A DNA stretch of 64,000 bases, taken from Mesorhizobium sp. M1C.F.Ca.ET.210.01.1.1 (GTDB lineage: Bacteria; Pseudomonadota; Alphaproteobacteria; Rhizobiales; Rhizobiaceae). Below, piece after piece: positions 39,565-50,618 of this stretch (position 1 is the stretch's first letter; the number at the start of each line of letters is the position of its first letter). Below the pieces are notes generated by a model, which had not been told where the DNA came from, did no database searches, and saw only the letters and a program-made list of their open reading frames with translations. The position numbers and the translations under genes are program-made. The stretch covers positions 124,001-188,000 of the forward strand of contig NZ_SRUU01000004.1 in assembly GCF_004791585.1 (NCBI RefSeq), written 5' to 3'.

Positions 39565-40964
39565 CAACGTGGCCCTCCGATGGATTTCACCCCATCAATA
39601 GCAGTCGCAGCTTGCCTGAAGGCTTCGCCGCGTACCTCGAAATTCTTGAACTGGTCGAAACTGGCGCAGGCTGGCGAAAGCAGCACCACCGCCTCGCCGC
39701 CGGTATCGTTCGCGGCGTCGCGGGCGGCATGTTCGACCGCCGCCTCCAGCGTTCCGGATATCTCGTATGGCACCGCCTCGCCGAGCGTGGCGGAAAAGGC
39801 GGGCGCCGCCTCGCCGATCAGATAGGCCTTGGCGATGCGGGGGAAGAAGCCGCGCAACGGCTCGATGCCGCCTTCCTTGGGCAGGCCGCCGGCGATCCAG
39901 TAGATGCGGTTGAAGCTCGACAGCGCGGGAGCCGCCGCATCGGCATTGGTTGCCTTGGAATCGTTGACGAACAGCACGTGGTCCTTGCGGCCGACCTGCT
40001 CCATGCGGTGCGCCAGCCCCGGAAAGCTTTCGAGCCCTGCCTGGATCTCGCCGAGCTCCAGCCCGATCTTCAGGCAAGCGGCGACGGCGGCCAGTGCGTT
40101 CTGCGCGTTGTGCTGTCCGCGCAGCGAGCCGATGCCTTCGAGGAAAGCAATGCGGCTGTAGCGGCCATGCACGGCCTCCATCAGATTGGTGCCGTCGGCG
40201 AAATAGCCGTCTGTCAGCGGCAGGCGCTTGGAGATGCGTATGACCTGCCGGCCTGCCCGCTCCAGCCGGTCGGCGATCTGGGCACACCAGGAATCGTCGA
40301 CGCCGATGATCGCGGTGTCGCTGCCGGCGACCAGCCTTTCCTTGATCGAGGCGTAATGCGCCATCGTGCCGTGGCGGTCGAGATGGTCGGGCGTCAGGTT
40401 GAGCAGGATGCCGGCGGTCGGGTTGATCGAGGGCGCGAGATCGATCTGATAGGACGAGCACTCGACCACATAGTGCCGCGAAGGCTCGGGCGGATCGAGC
40501 GTCATGATGGCCCGGCCGATATTGCCGCCCATCTCGGTGTCGCGTCCGGCTGACTTCAGGATATGCGCCGTCAGCGCCGTCGTTGTCGATTTGCCATTGG
40601 TGCCGGTGATCGCGATGAAGGGTGCTGCCGGCGCGCTCAAGATCCGCTCGCGGCAGAACAGCTCGACGTCGCCGATCACCTCGACGCCAGCGCTGCGCGC
40701 CAGCTCAACCGTCCAATGCGGCTTCGGATGCGTCAGCGGCACGCCCGGCGACAGGACGAAGGCCGCGAAGCGCGACCAGTCGGCGGCGCGCAGGTCACCG
40801 GTCGCAATTCCGGCCGCTGCAGCCTTGGCGACGCTGTCCGGATTGTCGTCCCAGGCGAGGATATCGGCGCCGCCGGCGATCAGCGCGTGCGCGGTAGCAA
40901 TCCCCGAACCGCCGAGCCCGAAGAGCGAAACGCGTTTGCCTGCGAAGGAAGCAGCGGGGATCAA
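39564..40964 (-). CDS. murD: UDP-N-acetylmuramoylalanine--D-glutamate ligase
   Basis: 466 residues. It has the Rossmann-like [17 protein letters not shown], the ATP loop [39 protein letters not shown], and [17 protein letters not shown] near the C-terminal domain. It adds D-glutamate. The frame stays open upstream for over 800 bp, but the real start is a TTG at 40964 with ribosome site TAGGA, 8 bp after the mraY stop, since mraY occupies the upstream DNA in another frame. Confidence 0.93.
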   Translation of the reverse strand: MIPAASFAGKRVSLFGLGGSGIATAHALIAGGADILAWDDNPDSVAKAAAAGIATGDLRAADWSRFAAFVLSPGVPLTHPKPHWTVELARSAGVEVIGDVELFCRERILSAPAAPFIAITGTNGKSTTTALTAHILKSAGRDTEMGGNIGRAIMTLDPPEPSRHYVVECSSYQIDLAPSINPTAGILLNLTPDHLDRHGTMAHYASIKERLVAGSDTAIIGVDDSWCAQIADRLERAGRQVIRISKRLPLTDGYFADGTNLMEAVHGRYSRIAFLEGIGSLRGQHNAQNALAAVAACLKIGLELGEIQAGLESFPGLAHRMEQVGRKDHVLFVNDSKATNADAAAPALSSFNRIYWIAGGLPKEGGIEPLRGFFPRIAKAYLIGEAAPAFSATLGEAVPYEISGTLEAAVEHAARDAANDTGGEAVVLLSPACASFDQFKNFEVRGEAFRQAATAIDGVKSIGGPR

Positions 40965-40972
40965 GCGGTTTC

Positions 40973-42055
40973 CTATCTGAGCTTGAGGGTGGAGAGGCCG
41001 ACCAGCGCCAGGATTACGGCGATGATCCAGAAGCGGATCACCACCTGGCTCTCGGTCCAGCCGAGCTTTTCGAAATGATGGTGGATCGGCGCCATCAGGA
41101 AGACGCGCTTGCCGGTCATCTTGAAGTAGCCGACCTGGATGATGACCGACAGGATCTCCACCACGAACAGGCCGCCGACGATGACCAGCACGATCTCGTG
41201 CTTGGTGGCGACAGCAATGGTGCCGATCAGACCGCCCATCGCCAGCGATCCGGTGTCGCCCATGAAGATCGCGGCCGGCGGCGCGTTGAACCAGAGGAAG
41301 CCGAGGCCGGCGCCGATCACCGCGCCGAGCACAACCGCCAGCTCGCCTGTGCCGGGCACGAAATGGATCTGCAGATATTCGGCGAAGACCGCGTTGCCGG
41401 AGAGATAGGCGATGACGCCGAAGGACGCCGCCGCGATCATGATCGGCACGATCGCCAAGCCGTCGAGGCCGTCGGTGAGATTCACGGCATTGCCCGCGCC
41501 GACGATGACGAAACAGGAGAATGGCACGAAGAACCAGCCGAGATTGATGAGGAATTCCTTGGCGAAGGGGAAGGTCAGTGACGACGAGAACGGCGCCTGG
41601 CCGTTGTGCATGATCACCCAGGCCGCGATGCCGGCGACGACGAATTCGATCGCCAGCCGCGCCTTGCCGGAGAAGCCCAGATGCGACTGTTTCGTCACCT
41701 TGAGATAGTCGTCGTAGAAACCGATCGAGCCGAAGCCGAGCGTCACCAGCATCACAACCCAGACATAGATGCTGGAGAGGTTCGCCCATAAAAGCGAGGA
41801 GCCGATGATGCCGCAAAGGATCATCAGCCCGCCCATCGTCGGCGTGCCCGCCTTCTTGAAATGCGTCTGCGGTCCATCGGCGCGGATCGGCTGGCCCTTG
41901 CCCTGACGAAGGCGCAGCGAATTGATGATGGTCGGCCCGAATATGAAGACGATCAGCGCCGAAGTGATCAGCGCGCCGCCAGTGCGAAAGGTGATGTAGC
42001 GGAAGACATTGAAAGCCGAGATCTTGTCCGCGAAATCAACGAGTAAAGTGAGCAT
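40973..42055 (-). CDS. mraY: Phospho-MurNAc-pentapeptide translocase
   Basis: 360 residues, ten membrane helices. Diagnostic segments are [16 protein letters not shown] (double Asp), [14 protein letters not shown], and the loop motif [15 protein letters not shown]. It joins the UDP-MurNAc-pentapeptide to undecaprenyl phosphate to form lipid I. The ATG at 42055 is 26 bp after murF. Confidence 0.97.
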   Translation of the reverse strand: MLTLLVDFADKISAFNVFRYITFRTGGALITSALIVFIFGPTIINSLRLRQGKGQPIRADGPQTHFKKAGTPTMGGLMILCGIIGSSLLWANLSSIYVWVVMLVTLGFGSIGFYDDYLKVTKQSHLGFSGKARLAIEFVVAGIAAWVIMHNGQAPFSSSLTFPFAKEFLINLGWFFVPFSCFVIVGAGNAVNLTDGLDGLAIVPIMIAAASFGVIAYLSGNAVFAEYLQIHFVPGTGELAVVLGAVIGAGLGFLWFNAPPAAIFMGDTGSLAMGGLIGTIAVATKHEIVLVIVGGLFVVEILSVIIQVGYFKMTGKRVFLMAPIHHHFEKLGWTESQVVIRFWIIAVILALVGLSTLKLR

Positions 42056-42081
42056 GCGCTTCCGTCCCCCGGAGCCCGACC

Positions 42082-43515
42082 TCAGGTCGGTTCAATGGTT
42101 GTGGCTTCCGCCGGAAATTTGCCGAGCAATGCCTCGACCAGTTTTGAAAATCCGATGCCTTTCGACGACTTGACCATGACCACGTCGCCGGGCCTGATTG
42201 CCGACATCACGACCGGCTTCAGTTCTTCCGCCCCTGACCGGTATTCGGTTTCGACATCGGGAGGCAAAACGTCGGCTAGCGCCCGCATCTCCGGGCCGCC
42301 GAGAAAGACGTTGCGCGTCCCGGTGCCGACGATGAGCTCGGCAAGGGCCGCATGGAGTTTTGCCGAGTGGCTGCCAAGTTCCAGCATGTCGCCAAGCACA
42401 GCGATGCGCCTGCCCTCGCCCGATACAGGCGTGGCGTTGAGCAGCGCCATGGCTGCCGCCATCGATGCCGGGTTGGCATTGTAGCTCTCGTCGATCAGCG
42501 TGATCGAGCCGTTGGGATGGTGCAATATGTGGCGCCTGCCGCGCCCGCGCTCGGCCGACAGGTCTGCAAGCGCCGCCGCGACCTTGTCGAGATCGGCGCC
42601 GACCAGTTGCGCGGCGCCCAGTACGGCCAGCACATTCTGCACGATGTGGCGGCCTGGCGCCCCGACACGGGCCGTCAGGTCCTTCTTGCCGATCTTGACG
42701 GCGATGTCGGTATGGTCGGCGTAAAGCTCGCCGCCGGCAAGGCGGAAGGCCGAGCGGGCGTTTTCGCCGAAGCCGAAGACATGCTCGACGCCGGCCTCTC
42801 TGGCCATTTTCCCAAGCAGCTTCCAGCGCGGATCGTCGCGGTTGAGCAGCGCGGCGCCGCCAGGCTCGACCCCTTCGAAAATCTCGGCCTTGGCCATGGC
42901 GATCTCGTCGAGATTCTTGAAGAAGCCGAGATGGGCGGCGGCGATCAGCGTGACGATGGCGACATGCGGCCTGACCATCTTGACCAGCGGCCTGATCTCG
43001 CCCGGGTGGTTCATGCCGATCTCGAAGACCGCGTAGTCGCAGTCTTGCGGCATGCGCGCGAGCGTCAGCGGCACGCCCCAATGGTTGTTGAATGACTGCG
43101 CAGAGGCATGCACCTTGCCGACCGCCGACAGCACATGGCGGAGCGCTTCCTTGGTGGTCGTCTTGCCGGCGGATCCGGTCACCGCGATGACCTTGGCCCG
43201 GGAGCGGGCGCGCGCCGCGACACCGAGCTTCTCAAGTGCCGCAAGCACATCCTGCACCACGATCATCGGCGCCGTTAGGCGGCCCAGAGACGGCAGCTTG
43301 CCTTCAGCGACGACCAGCACGGCGGCGCCCGCTTTCACCGCCGCGGTCGCGAAGTCGTGGCCGTCCATCGTCTCGCCCTTGATGGCGAAGAAGGCGTTGC
43401 CCGGCTCGAGGCTGCGGCTGTCGATGGAAATGCCGGTGATGCCCTCTGGCAGCGAGCCGATCGGCCTGCCGCCCATGGCCTCGACAAGTGCTTCCGACGT
43501 CCAGAGCAGGCTCAT
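42082..43515 (-). CDS. murF: UDP-MurNAc-tripeptide--D-Ala-D-Ala ligase
   Basis: 477 residues of the Mur ligase family. The ATP loop is [18 protein letters not shown]; the central region has [11 protein letters not shown], characteristic of MurF, and the C-terminal domain has [16 protein letters not shown]. It completes the pentapeptide using the Ddl product. It overlaps murE by 4 bp at its start. Confidence 0.96.
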   Translation of the reverse strand: MSLLWTSEALVEAMGGRPIGSLPEGITGISIDSRSLEPGNAFFAIKGETMDGHDFATAAVKAGAAVLVVAEGKLPSLGRLTAPMIVVQDVLAALEKLGVAARARSRAKVIAVTGSAGKTTTKEALRHVLSAVGKVHASAQSFNNHWGVPLTLARMPQDCDYAVFEIGMNHPGEIRPLVKMVRPHVAIVTLIAAAHLGFFKNLDEIAMAKAEIFEGVEPGGAALLNRDDPRWKLLGKMAREAGVEHVFGFGENARSAFRLAGGELYADHTDIAVKIGKKDLTARVGAPGRHIVQNVLAVLGAAQLVGADLDKVAAALADLSAERGRGRRHILHHPNGSITLIDESYNANPASMAAAMALLNATPVSGEGRRIAVLGDMLELGSHSAKLHAALAELIVGTGTRNVFLGGPEMRALADVLPPDVETEYRSGAEELKPVVMSAIRPGDVVMVKSSKGIGFSKLVEALLGKFPAEATTIEPT

Positions 43516-44966
43516 GCGGCGCGCTCCTGAAGCGCCTCGCGCACTTCCTCATGGTCGGAGAAGTGGAAGGTTTCGGTGCCGATGGTCTGGCCTTCCTCAT
43601 GCCCCTTCCCGGCGACGATCAGCGTATCGCCGGCATGCAGCATCGCCACCGCCTCGTGGATGGCCTTGCGGCGGTCGCCGATCTCGATGGCGCCGGGCGC
43701 CGCGGCAAGGATTGCCGCCCGGATGGTTTCGGGGATTTCCGAGCGCGGATTGTCGTCGGTGACGATGACGACATCGGCAAGCCGGGTCGCGATCTCGCCC
43801 ATGATCGGCCGCTTGCCGCGATCGCGGTCGCCGCCGCAGCCGAACACCACGACGACACGGCCGGTGGTGAAGGGGCGCACCGAGGCCAGGACATTTTCCA
43901 GTGCATCGGGTTTGTGCGCGTAGTCGACATAGACCGGAGCGCCGGCCGCCGTCGTGCCGACGAGGTCGAGCCGGCCCGGCGCGCCTTTCAATTTCTCCAA
44001 TGCGGCCAAGGCCTTGCCGACGGATGTTCCAGTCGAGATGGCAAGGCCGGCGGAAACCAGCGCATTGGCGATCTGGAAATCGCCGGCCAGCGGCAGGTCG
44101 ATTTCGTGCAGCACGCCGGCGGCCTCCACCTCGGCACGCTGGCGCCGCCGCTCATGCTCGACGCGCTTCAGCGTGAGGAATTCGCCGTGGCGGCCGACCG
44201 TGAGCACGTTGAGACCCGCCGTCCTTGCCGCTTTGATCGTCGCCTCCGACCATGGGTCGTCGGCGAAGATCACAGCCGGCGCGCCCTTCGGCAGCAGCGT
44301 GTCGAACAGGCGCAGCTTGGCGCGGTGATAGTCCTCGACGGTCGGATGATAATCCATGTGATCGCGGCCGAGATTGGTGAAGCCGCCGGCAGCGAGCTTC
44401 ACGCCGTCGAGGCGGCGCTGGTCGAGGCCGTGGCTGGAGGCTTCCATCGAGGCGTGGGTGACGCCTGCCTCTGCCAGTTCTTTCAGCAGTTGGTGCAGCG
44501 CCACCGGATCCGGCGTTGTCAATGAGCCATATTCGTTGCGGCCGGGCGCCACCACGCCCGTCGTGCCGATCGAGGCTGCCGAAAAACCGGCCTGCTCCCA
44601 GATCTGACGGGTGAAGGCGGCGACCGACGTCTTGCCGCTGGTGCCGGTGACGGCGACCATTGTCTGAGGCTGGCTGCCGAAGAAGCGCGCCGCGCTCAGC
44701 GCCAGCACAAGGCGGGGATCTTCCACGGCAAGAACCGGAATCGACAGTCCGGAAATGGCGTTCCCCTTGGCGGCGACAATTACAGCCGCGCCCCGGCTCG
44801 CAGCGTCGGCCGCGTAGGCCGAGCCATCGGCCTTGCTGCCGGCGAGCGCGAAGAAGACGACGCCCGGCCTTACCTGGCGGGAATCGGAGGAGAGACCGGT
44901 CACTTCCAAATCGGGGGAAGGTGCTCCCTCGACAGGCAGGATACCGGCTAGATCTTTCAGATGCAT
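43512..44966 (-). CDS. murE: UDP-MurNAc-L-Ala-D-Glu--meso-DAP ligase
   Basis: 484 residues. The ATP loop is [19 protein letters not shown]. The DNPR motif (VTDDNPRSE) that selects meso-diaminopimelate is intact, so the peptide carries DAP as expected for a Gram-negative organism. Other markers are [14 protein letters not shown] and AGKGHEEGQ. The start at 44966 ([10 protein letters not shown]) lies 54 bp after the ftsI stop; earlier in-frame codons have no ribosome site. Confidence 0.96.
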   Translation of the reverse strand: MHLKDLAGILPVEGAPSPDLEVTGLSSDSRQVRPGVVFFALAGSKADGSAYAADAASRGAAVIVAAKGNAISGLSIPVLAVEDPRLVLALSAARFFGSQPQTMVAVTGTSGKTSVAAFTRQIWEQAGFSAASIGTTGVVAPGRNEYGSLTTPDPVALHQLLKELAEAGVTHASMEASSHGLDQRRLDGVKLAAGGFTNLGRDHMDYHPTVEDYHRAKLRLFDTLLPKGAPAVIFADDPWSEATIKAARTAGLNVLTVGRHGEFLTLKRVEHERRRQRAEVEAAGVLHEIDLPLAGDFQIANALVSAGLAISTGTSVGKALAALEKLKGAPGRLDLVGTTAAGAPVYVDYAHKPDALENVLASVRPFTTGRVVVVFGCGGDRDRGKRPIMGEIATRLADVVIVTDDNPRSEIPETIRAAILAAAPGAIEIGDRRKAIHEAVAMLHAGDTLIVAGKGHEEGQTIGTETFHFSDHEEVREALQERAA

Positions 44967-45020
44967 TGAGTCCCGTTCACCGCAACAAAATAGCGCGCAG
45001 TTGCCGGCGCGCCCCAAGAA

Positions 45021-46748
45021 TCACTGATAGGAAACCAGCGTTGCACCATTTTCATGGCTGAAATCTGGCTTCACGCCAAGCATGGCCGCCGAACGCCTAA
45101 TGATGTTGCCGGCTATAACGCCCGCATTCGCGGCCGCGACGTCTGGCATGCCAGGCTTTTCCGGATGCGGGGCGTCGGCAATCGTGAACACGAGATATTG
45201 CGGATCGTCCATCGGAAAGGCGGCCACAAAGGTATTGAAATTCAAGTCCTTCGAGTAACGGCCATTGATGACCTTCTCGGCTGTTCCGGTCTTGCCGCCA
45301 ACGCGGTAGCCGGGGACTCTGGCGTTCCTGGCAGAGCCCTTCTCGGCGTTGAGCGTATAGAGGTAGCGCATGCCTTCGACCGTCTTTTCGCCGACCACTT
45401 TCTTGGCCACCGCCATTGCCTGGTCCATGGTACGCGGCAGGAAGGTCGGCTGGATCAGATAGCCGCCATTCATCAGGGCCGCGCAACCGACGGCCGCTTG
45501 CAGCGGCGTCGTCGACACACCATGGCCGAAGGCGATGGTGAACGAATTGACCTGTTTCCAGACCTTCGGTTCAGTCGGGCGGGCGACTTCGGGCAGCTCG
45601 GTCTGCATCTTGTCCAAAATTCCAAGGCGATGCAGGAATTCGCGGTGCCCCTCGATGCCGACCAGCTCGGCCTCCCTGGCCGACCCGATGTTGGACGAAT
45701 AGAGGAACACCTCCGGCAACGACAGCACACGGTTCTTGCCGTGGAAATCGTGGATGGCCTGATGGCCGACCCGGATTGGGTGCGAAGCGTCGAAGCGGCT
45801 CTCCATCGTCGCTTTGCCGGAATCGAGCGCCATGGCCGAGGTGAAGCTCTTGAAGGTCGAACCCATCTCATAAAGGCCCGCCGACATACGGTTCAGCCGG
45901 TCCTTTTCCTGTGCATTGTAAGGGTTGTTCGGATCGAAATCCGGCACCGAGGCCATGGCCACCACTTCGCCCGTCTTGACGTTGAGCACAACGGCGCCAG
46001 CGCCAATGGCGCGATAGCGTTCCAGGGCGGCGGCGACCTCGTCGCGCACGACATGCTGGACGCGAAGGTCGATCGACAACTTCACCGGCTTCAGGTCCCT
46101 GGCCACCGCCAGCCCCGACGCCTGCAGGTCGGTCAGACCCTGGTCGTCGATGTATTTCTCCATGCCGGAGATGCCTTGGTTGTCGATGTTGGTCAGCCCG
46201 ACAATGTAGGACGATGTCTCGCCGCTCGGATAGAAGCGCCGCTTTTCGGTGCGGAAGCCGAGGCCTGGGATGCCCAGCGCCATGATGTCGGCCTGCTGCT
46301 TCGGCGTCAGCTGGCGCTGCAGCCAGACAAAGCCGGCGCCGCTCTTGAGCTTGCGATAGGTCTGCTCGTAGTCGATCTCGGGAAGCACGGTCGACAATCT
46401 CTCGATCGCCTCGTCGGCGTCGACGATACGGCGCGGCTCGGCAAACAGCGAGGCCGTCTTGATGTCGGTCGCCAGCACCTCGCCGTTGCGATCGACGATA
46501 TCCGGCCGCGACGCGGTGACCCGGCTCTCCGGACCACCCGACATGTCCGGGTTCTGCAGGCCGAGATAGACGAGCCTGCCGGCAATGGTCGAATAGATGG
46601 TGAAGAACACAGCCATCGTCATGACGATGCGGGTCTTGGCCTTGCCGCCGGTCGCCTTGCGGGCGGCATCGACGACGATCGAGCCGTCCTCGGCCATCTT
46701 CTTCCGACGCTTCAGCAGGTTACCGATCTTGGGAAGCCTGCCGATCAT
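45021..46748 (-). CDS. ftsI: Septal peptidoglycan transpeptidase FtsI (PBP3)
   Basis: 575 residues. A basic N-terminal tail and one membrane helix (IVMTMAVFFTIYSTIAGRLV) are followed by the PBP dimerisation domain (SRPDIVDRNGEVLATDI) and the transpeptidase domain with active-site Ser in GSTFKSFTS, SSN in YSSNIGS, and KTG in GGKTGTAEK. It crosslinks septal wall together with FtsW. Its ATG overlaps ftsL by 4 bp. Confidence 0.96.
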   Translation of the reverse strand: MIGRLPKIGNLLKRRKKMAEDGSIVVDAARKATGGKAKTRIVMTMAVFFTIYSTIAGRLVYLGLQNPDMSGGPESRVTASRPDIVDRNGEVLATDIKTASLFAEPRRIVDADEAIERLSTVLPEIDYEQTYRKLKSGAGFVWLQRQLTPKQQADIMALGIPGLGFRTEKRRFYPSGETSSYIVGLTNIDNQGISGMEKYIDDQGLTDLQASGLAVARDLKPVKLSIDLRVQHVVRDEVAAALERYRAIGAGAVVLNVKTGEVVAMASVPDFDPNNPYNAQEKDRLNRMSAGLYEMGSTFKSFTSAMALDSGKATMESRFDASHPIRVGHQAIHDFHGKNRVLSLPEVFLYSSNIGSAREAELVGIEGHREFLHRLGILDKMQTELPEVARPTEPKVWKQVNSFTIAFGHGVSTTPLQAAVGCAALMNGGYLIQPTFLPRTMDQAMAVAKKVVGEKTVEGMRYLYTLNAEKGSARNARVPGYRVGGKTGTAEKVINGRYSKDLNFNTFVAAFPMDDPQYLVFTIADAPHPEKPGMPDVAAANAGVIAGNIIRRSAAMLGVKPDFSHENGATLVSYQ

Positions 46749-47140
46749 TGCACGGTGCTCCCGGTGACCACCGGATCCTTGCCGCCCGAGGGCTCTTTGC
46801 CGGCATTGTCGGCCATGCCGCCAAGCCGCTGCGACGACAGGTCCTCGATGTTGACCGGCTTCATCGGCACGTCGTCGAGGCCGCCGATCTGACGGGCGTT
46901 GACCGGCTCTAGCCCGAGCTGCGACTTGTAGATCTCGGCAAGTTTCTGCAGCCGCGCCGGCTGGGTGAGCAGGCTCCAGTCGGCCTTCAGCAGATCGATC
47001 GTGTCTTCCTCGTAGCGGATCTGCGCCTGCAGCTTCTGCACCGCCGCCAGTTGGTCCTCGGCTTCGCGCTTGGTCTTGTAGGTCAACGCCGCCGCCGAGA
47101 CCATGACGGCGATCAGGACTATGTCGCTGGTACGAAACAC
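46745..47140 (-). CDS. ftsL: Cell division protein FtsL
   Basis: 131 residues. A single N-terminal membrane helix (SDIVLIAVMVSAAALTY) is followed by a coiled-coil region (AEDQLAAVQKLQAQIRYEEDTIDLLKADWSLL broken by short turns) with the family motif LTQPARLQKLAE. It joins FtsB and FtsQ in the divisome core. Identification rests on position between rsmH and ftsI, length and the coiled coil. It lies 4 bp after rsmH. Confidence 0.9.
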   Translation of the reverse strand: MFRTSDIVLIAVMVSAAALTYKTKREAEDQLAAVQKLQAQIRYEEDTIDLLKADWSLLTQPARLQKLAEIYKSQLGLEPVNARQIGGLDDVPMKPVNIEDLSSQRLGGMADNAGKEPSGGKDPVVTGSTVQ

Positions 47141-47144
47141 GTGC

Positions 47145-48161
47145 TTACCTCTCCCCCGGCCGCTCGACGGCGGGAAGCTTTGGAAGGCCGAAAATCGAAA
47201 AGTCGCCGGCGCGCGCCGGCACGTCGGTCCGGATCGCTGCGCGCAGCCTGGCCGAGCGCGCTCGCGGATTGGCCGCGATCTCGGCCTCTCCCGCCGTCAC
47301 CCCGCCGCCGGACTTGCGGAAGGTCGCCAGCCGCGCCGGTGCATCAGGCATGTGGCGGGAGCCTGACGCGGCATCGGCGCGATCGGCGACGAAGCGCTTG
47401 ACGATGCGGTCCTCCAGCGAATGAAAGGTGACCACGGCAAGCCTGCCGCCCGGCTTGAGCACACGCTCGGCGGCGAACAGCGCGCCAGCCAGTTCACCGA
47501 GCTCGTCGTTGACGAAGATGCGCAACGCCTGGAAGACGCGGGTGGCAGGATGGATCTTGTCCTTCGGCGCGCGGCCGATATGGGTGGCGATGGCGTCGGC
47601 CAGATCGAGCGTGCGCTCGAAAGGCCGCTTCCCGCGCCGGGCCTCGATCATGCGGGCGATGCGGCCGGCATGCCGCTCCTCGCCGAGGAAGCCGAAGATG
47701 CGGGCAAGGTCGCCCGCCTTGAAGGTGTTGACGACATCGGCGGCGCTCAGGCCAGCCTGCGCCATGCGCATGTCGAGCGGCCCGTCGGCGCGAAAGGAAA
47801 AGCCGCGCTCGGCCTGGTCGAGCTGCATGGAGGAAACGCCGATGTCGAGCACGACGCCGTCGGCGCTGCCGACATGTTCATCCAGCGTCGAGAACGGCGC
47901 CTGAACGAGCTTCAGCCTGCCGCCGGCCTGCCGTTCCAGAGCCCTGCCCGCGGCGATCGCATCCGGATCGCGATCGATGGCCACGACCGAGGCACCTCGC
48001 TCGAGGATGGCGCCGGCATAGCCGCCGGCGCCGAACGTGCCGTCGACGATCGTCTCGCCCGCCTTGGGCTCAAGCGCCTCCAGCACTTCGGCAAGGAGGA
48101 CCGGAATGTGACGGACCAGTCCGCCAACGGCGTGAGGTTCATCGCCGTGGCCAGCCATCAT
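47145..48161 (-). CDS. rsmH: 16S rRNA (cytosine1402-N4)-methyltransferase
   Basis: 338 residues. Markers are [16 protein letters not shown] loop [50 protein letters not shown] and [15 protein letters not shown]. It methylates C1402 of 16S rRNA. The frame is open far upstream across mraZ, but the start is the ATGATGG at 48161, which overlaps the mraZ stop by 4 bp. Confidence 0.96.
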   Translation of the reverse strand: MMAGHGDEPHAVGGLVRHIPVLLAEVLEALEPKAGETIVDGTFGAGGYAGAILERGASVVAIDRDPDAIAAGRALERQAGGRLKLVQAPFSTLDEHVGSADGVVLDIGVSSMQLDQAERGFSFRADGPLDMRMAQAGLSAADVVNTFKAGDLARIFGFLGEERHAGRIARMIEARRGKRPFERTLDLADAIATHIGRAPKDKIHPATRVFQALRIFVNDELGELAGALFAAERVLKPGGRLAVVTFHSLEDRIVKRFVADRADAASGSRHMPDAPARLATFRKSGGGVTAGEAEIAANPRARSARLRAAIRTDVPARAGDFSIFGLPKLPAVERPGER

Positions 48162-48616
48162 TCCGGTCGCTCCCCAGGCTTCGTCCCCTGCCGAAGCTGC
48201 AAAAGCCTGGCCCGCGCCTGCGCCCCATAGGCTGCAAGCCGGTCCGGCTCCCAGATCTGAAAGAAATTGCCGCGCCCGACAAAGGCCACCTCCGTGGAAA
48301 TGCCGGTATGCTCGCGGATGAAATCGGTCATCGTGATGCGGCCGTCCTGGTCGAGCTTCAGGAACGTGCCGTCGCCATGGCAGAAGAACGACATATCGTC
48401 CGCCGTCTGCAGGAAGGGATCCTCGAGCGCGATCCGCTGCTCGTAGCGGTCGAGCAGGTCGAGCCCGCCGACGTCCATCGCCGGAAGATCCAGGCAGCGT
48501 AGCGCATAGAGTTCCGCATAGCCACGTTTCTGCACGACCGCTCGGAAATGCGCGGGAACGGACACCCGCCCCTTCGCATCGATCCTGTTCACTGCGCTTG
48601 ACAGAAATCGGTCCAC
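48158..48616 (-). CDS. mraZ: Transcriptional regulator MraZ
   Basis: 152 residues with two AbrB-like DNA-binding motifs: [16 protein letters not shown] (N-terminal) and [13 protein letters not shown] (C-terminal). MraZ forms rings and binds TGGGN repeats to repress its own dcw operon in E. coli. It is the first gene of the cluster. A matching repeat array lies inside a predicted promoter about 186-214 bp upstream. The leader between the promoter and ATG is about 180 nt. Confidence 0.95.
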   Translation of the reverse strand: MDRFLSSAVNRIDAKGRVSVPAHFRAVVQKRGYAELYALRCLDLPAMDVGGLDLLDRYEQRIALEDPFLQTADDMSFFCHGDGTFLKLDQDGRITMTDFIREHTGISTEVAFVGRGNFFQIWEPDRLAAYGAQARARLLQLRQGTKPGERPE

Positions 48617-48801
48617 TACACGTTACAGCCGCTGTCGCGGCCGCACCCCTTCCCATGTTCTTCTCCGCGCCGCCGCCGCGCATCGCCTCGCGACAAATCG
48701 CTTCATTCACCAGGACGAAAACCGGCAAACGCGCAGCCGCCGCGGCTGCCCGATTGGCGTACGCTTCACCCTGACGCGGAACGAAGGCTTGATGATGCGA
48801 A

Positions 48802-48835
48802 TGGGATATCATGGGGCACTATGGGCGTCAACGGG
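48802..48835 (-). promoter_or_regulatory. Predicted mraZ/dcw promoter with MraZ-type TGGG array
   Basis: On the plus strand TGGG occurs at 48802, 48812 and 48822 and CGGG at 48832, an exact 10-bp period. Read on the leftward strand the same DNA has -35 TTGACG (48826-48831), a 17-bp spacer and -10 TATCCC (48803-48808). The repeats therefore lie over the promoter, as expected for autorepression. The repeats face away from mraZ, which is a point of doubt. The remaining gap (48617-48801 and 48836-49010) shows no gene. Confidence 0.65.
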
Positions 48836-49016
48836 AACAGGCATCACAAACGCGCCCATCACAACCAGAAAGAGCAGGCTGACGGCGCGTCTCGTCTTTA
48901 TCCTCTATTAAGCCTAACGAAGCGTTTAGAGCGGCGGTCTGGCCCAAATAGACGCGACTTGCTGGGAACGCCCAGCGCGCCTAGCGTCGAACCTCTGTTC
49001 AACGAAGGAATTGGCC

Positions 49017-50132
49017 ATGCCCGAAACCGCGAAGTCGCGCGCCGCGACACTTGCCCATCTGCGCAGCGGTGATTTCGCCAAGGGCGACCCGATCCCCTTG
49101 CCTCTTACCATGGCCTCGATCTTTCATTCGCCGGGCGATGCGGCTGGCTTCGATCAATATGGCCGCTTCAGCAATCCGACCTGGCACGCCGTCGAGCACG
49201 TGCTTGGCCATCTGGAGGATGCGCAATGCGTTGCCTTTCCGTCGGGAATGGCCGCGATTGCGGCGGCATTTTTCGCGCTCGTCAAATCGGGAGACCGCAT
49301 TCTCCTGCCCTCGGACGGCTACCACACGACACGCGCGCTGGCGGAGCGTTTCCTGAAACCGCTCGGCGTCACCTACGACGTGAGGGCCACATCGAACATG
49401 CTCGATGGCGGCTTCGCCGGTTACCGACTGGTCTTCGCGGAAACTCCCTCCAATCCGCGGCTGGATATCTGTGACATCGCCGCCGTCGCCGAAGCTGTTC
49501 ATCAGCAGGGCGGGATCCTAATCATCGACAACACGACGATGACGCCCTTTGGCCAGCGCCCGCTTGATCTCGGCGCCGATGTCGTGGTGTCGGCCGACAC
49601 CAAGGCGATCAACGGCCACTCGGATGTGCTGTTCGGCCACGTCGCAAGCCGCAATCCGGATATTGCCGCGAGGGTCAGGGACTGGCGCGAGACGGCCGGC
49701 GGCATTCCCGGACCTTTCGAGGCCTGGCTCGTGCATCGTGGCCTCGAGACGCTCGAGGTACGTTTCGATCGCATGTGCTCGTCGGCCGAAACGATCGCCC
49801 GCCGTCTCAAGGGGCACCGCGCCGTGAGCGGCTTGCGCTTTCCGGGCCTTGAGGGCGACGCTTCGCACAATCTGGCGCGCGCCCAGATGGAGCGCTTCGG
49901 CTTTTTGATCTCCTTCGAGCTGGCTTCGGAAGAGAAGGCCGAGGCTTTCATCGACAATTGCGCGCTGATGGAATCGGCGACTTCCTTTGGCGGCGTGCAC
50001 ACCTCGGCCGAACGGCGTTCGAAACGTGGCGACGCCGTGTCGCCCGGCTTCGTGCGTCTGTCCATCGGCTGCGAACCGGTGGAGGAGCTCTGGCGGGCGA
50101 TCGAGGCGTCTTTGGATCGTCTCGGCGCATAG
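49017..50132 (+). CDS. PLP-dependent Cys/Met metabolism enzyme (cystathionine synthase/lyase-like)
   Basis: 371 residues of the trans-sulphuration fold. The substrate-side FSNPTWHAVEHVLGHLE, the GMAAI phosphate region, VFAETPSNPRLDI and the PLP Lys in SADTKAINGHSDVLFG are clear. The C-terminal SFGGVHTSAERRS and FVRLSIGCEP are family hallmarks. Beta- versus gamma-lyase/synthase activity cannot be decided. It is slightly short for the family (usually about 390) because the N-terminal tail is trimmed. The ATG at 49017 has AAGGAA upstream; a TTG two codons earlier is possible. Confidence 0.85.
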   Translation: MPETAKSRAATLAHLRSGDFAKGDPIPLPLTMASIFHSPGDAAGFDQYGRFSNPTWHAVEHVLGHLEDAQCVAFPSGMAAIAAAFFALVKSGDRILLPSDGYHTTRALAERFLKPLGVTYDVRATSNMLDGGFAGYRLVFAETPSNPRLDICDIAAVAEAVHQQGGILIIDNTTMTPFGQRPLDLGADVVVSADTKAINGHSDVLFGHVASRNPDIAARVRDWRETAGGIPGPFEAWLVHRGLETLEVRFDRMCSSAETIARRLKGHRAVSGLRFPGLEGDASHNLARAQMERFGFLISFELASEEKAEAFIDNCALMESATSFGGVHTSAERRSKRGDAVSPGFVRLSIGCEPVEELWRAIEASLDRLGA

Positions 50133-50160
50133 CGCACCGCCAAGACCATCGTAGGAAAAT

Positions 50161-50560
50161 GCCAGCTGGCCTGTAAGCCGGGTTCTGTATGGCCCCCGCG
50201 CCCTGCGGCGCGGGAACGTGGCGGCCATTCATCTTGGGCGCATGTCGCCACGCGCCTCACGCAACCTACCCGGGCGGTGGGCCGGAAACAGCCCTCGAGG
50301 GTTTCCCCTCGCACCGCCCCTATTCGGTCTTGCTCCCGGTGGGGTTTGCCGTGCCGCTCCTGTTGCCAGTCGCGCGGTGGGCTCTTACCCCACCCTTTCA
50401 CCCTTGCCGCGGCATGCGCCGCGGCGGTTTGCTTTCTGTGGCACTTTCCCTGGGGTCGCCCCCGCCGGCCGTTAGCCGGCACCGTGTCTCCATGGAGCCC
50501 GGACTTTCCTCACCCGCAGCCTTTCGGCTGTTGCGGGCGCGGCCGCCCGGCCAGCTGGCA
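50161..50560 (-). ncRNA. rnpB: RNase P RNA (bacterial class A)
   Basis: About 400 nt read leftward. The 5' end at about 50560 and the 3' end at about 50161 share GCCAGCTGGC, forming the terminal P1 helix. The universally conserved GAGGAAAGTCCGGGCTCC (5' domain, plus-strand complement around 50492-50510) and the 3' ACAGAACCCGGCTTACAG are present. It is the catalytic RNA that matures tRNA 5' ends. A TATA-like -10 (TTTATACG) sits just upstream at about 50565-50572. The ends are set by helix pairing, so they are accurate to a few bases. Confidence 0.93.
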
Positions 50561-50618
50561 AGCGCGTATAAAGGGGTTCGCGTTTGAAAACGCAAACAAA
50601 AAAGGCAATTCTCCTGCT

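Noticed and set aside
40965..41816. Upstream extension of murD to 750 residues
   Set aside because: It overlaps mraY completely; the TTG at 40964 has a ribosome site and gives the normal MurD length.
45054..46892. 612-codon open frame antisense to ftsI and ftsL
   Set aside because: It lies fully opposite two well-supported division genes, its product is Arg/His-rich with no known motif, and it is the usual high-GC shadow frame.
48162..48812. Upstream extension of rsmH to 555 residues
   Set aside because: The extension lies over mraZ in another frame; the rsmH start overlapping the mraZ stop gives the standard protein length.
50189..50587. Plus-strand protein frames over the RNase P RNA
   Set aside because: Conserved RNase P RNA sequence and terminal helix explain this stretch; the frames have no motifs.
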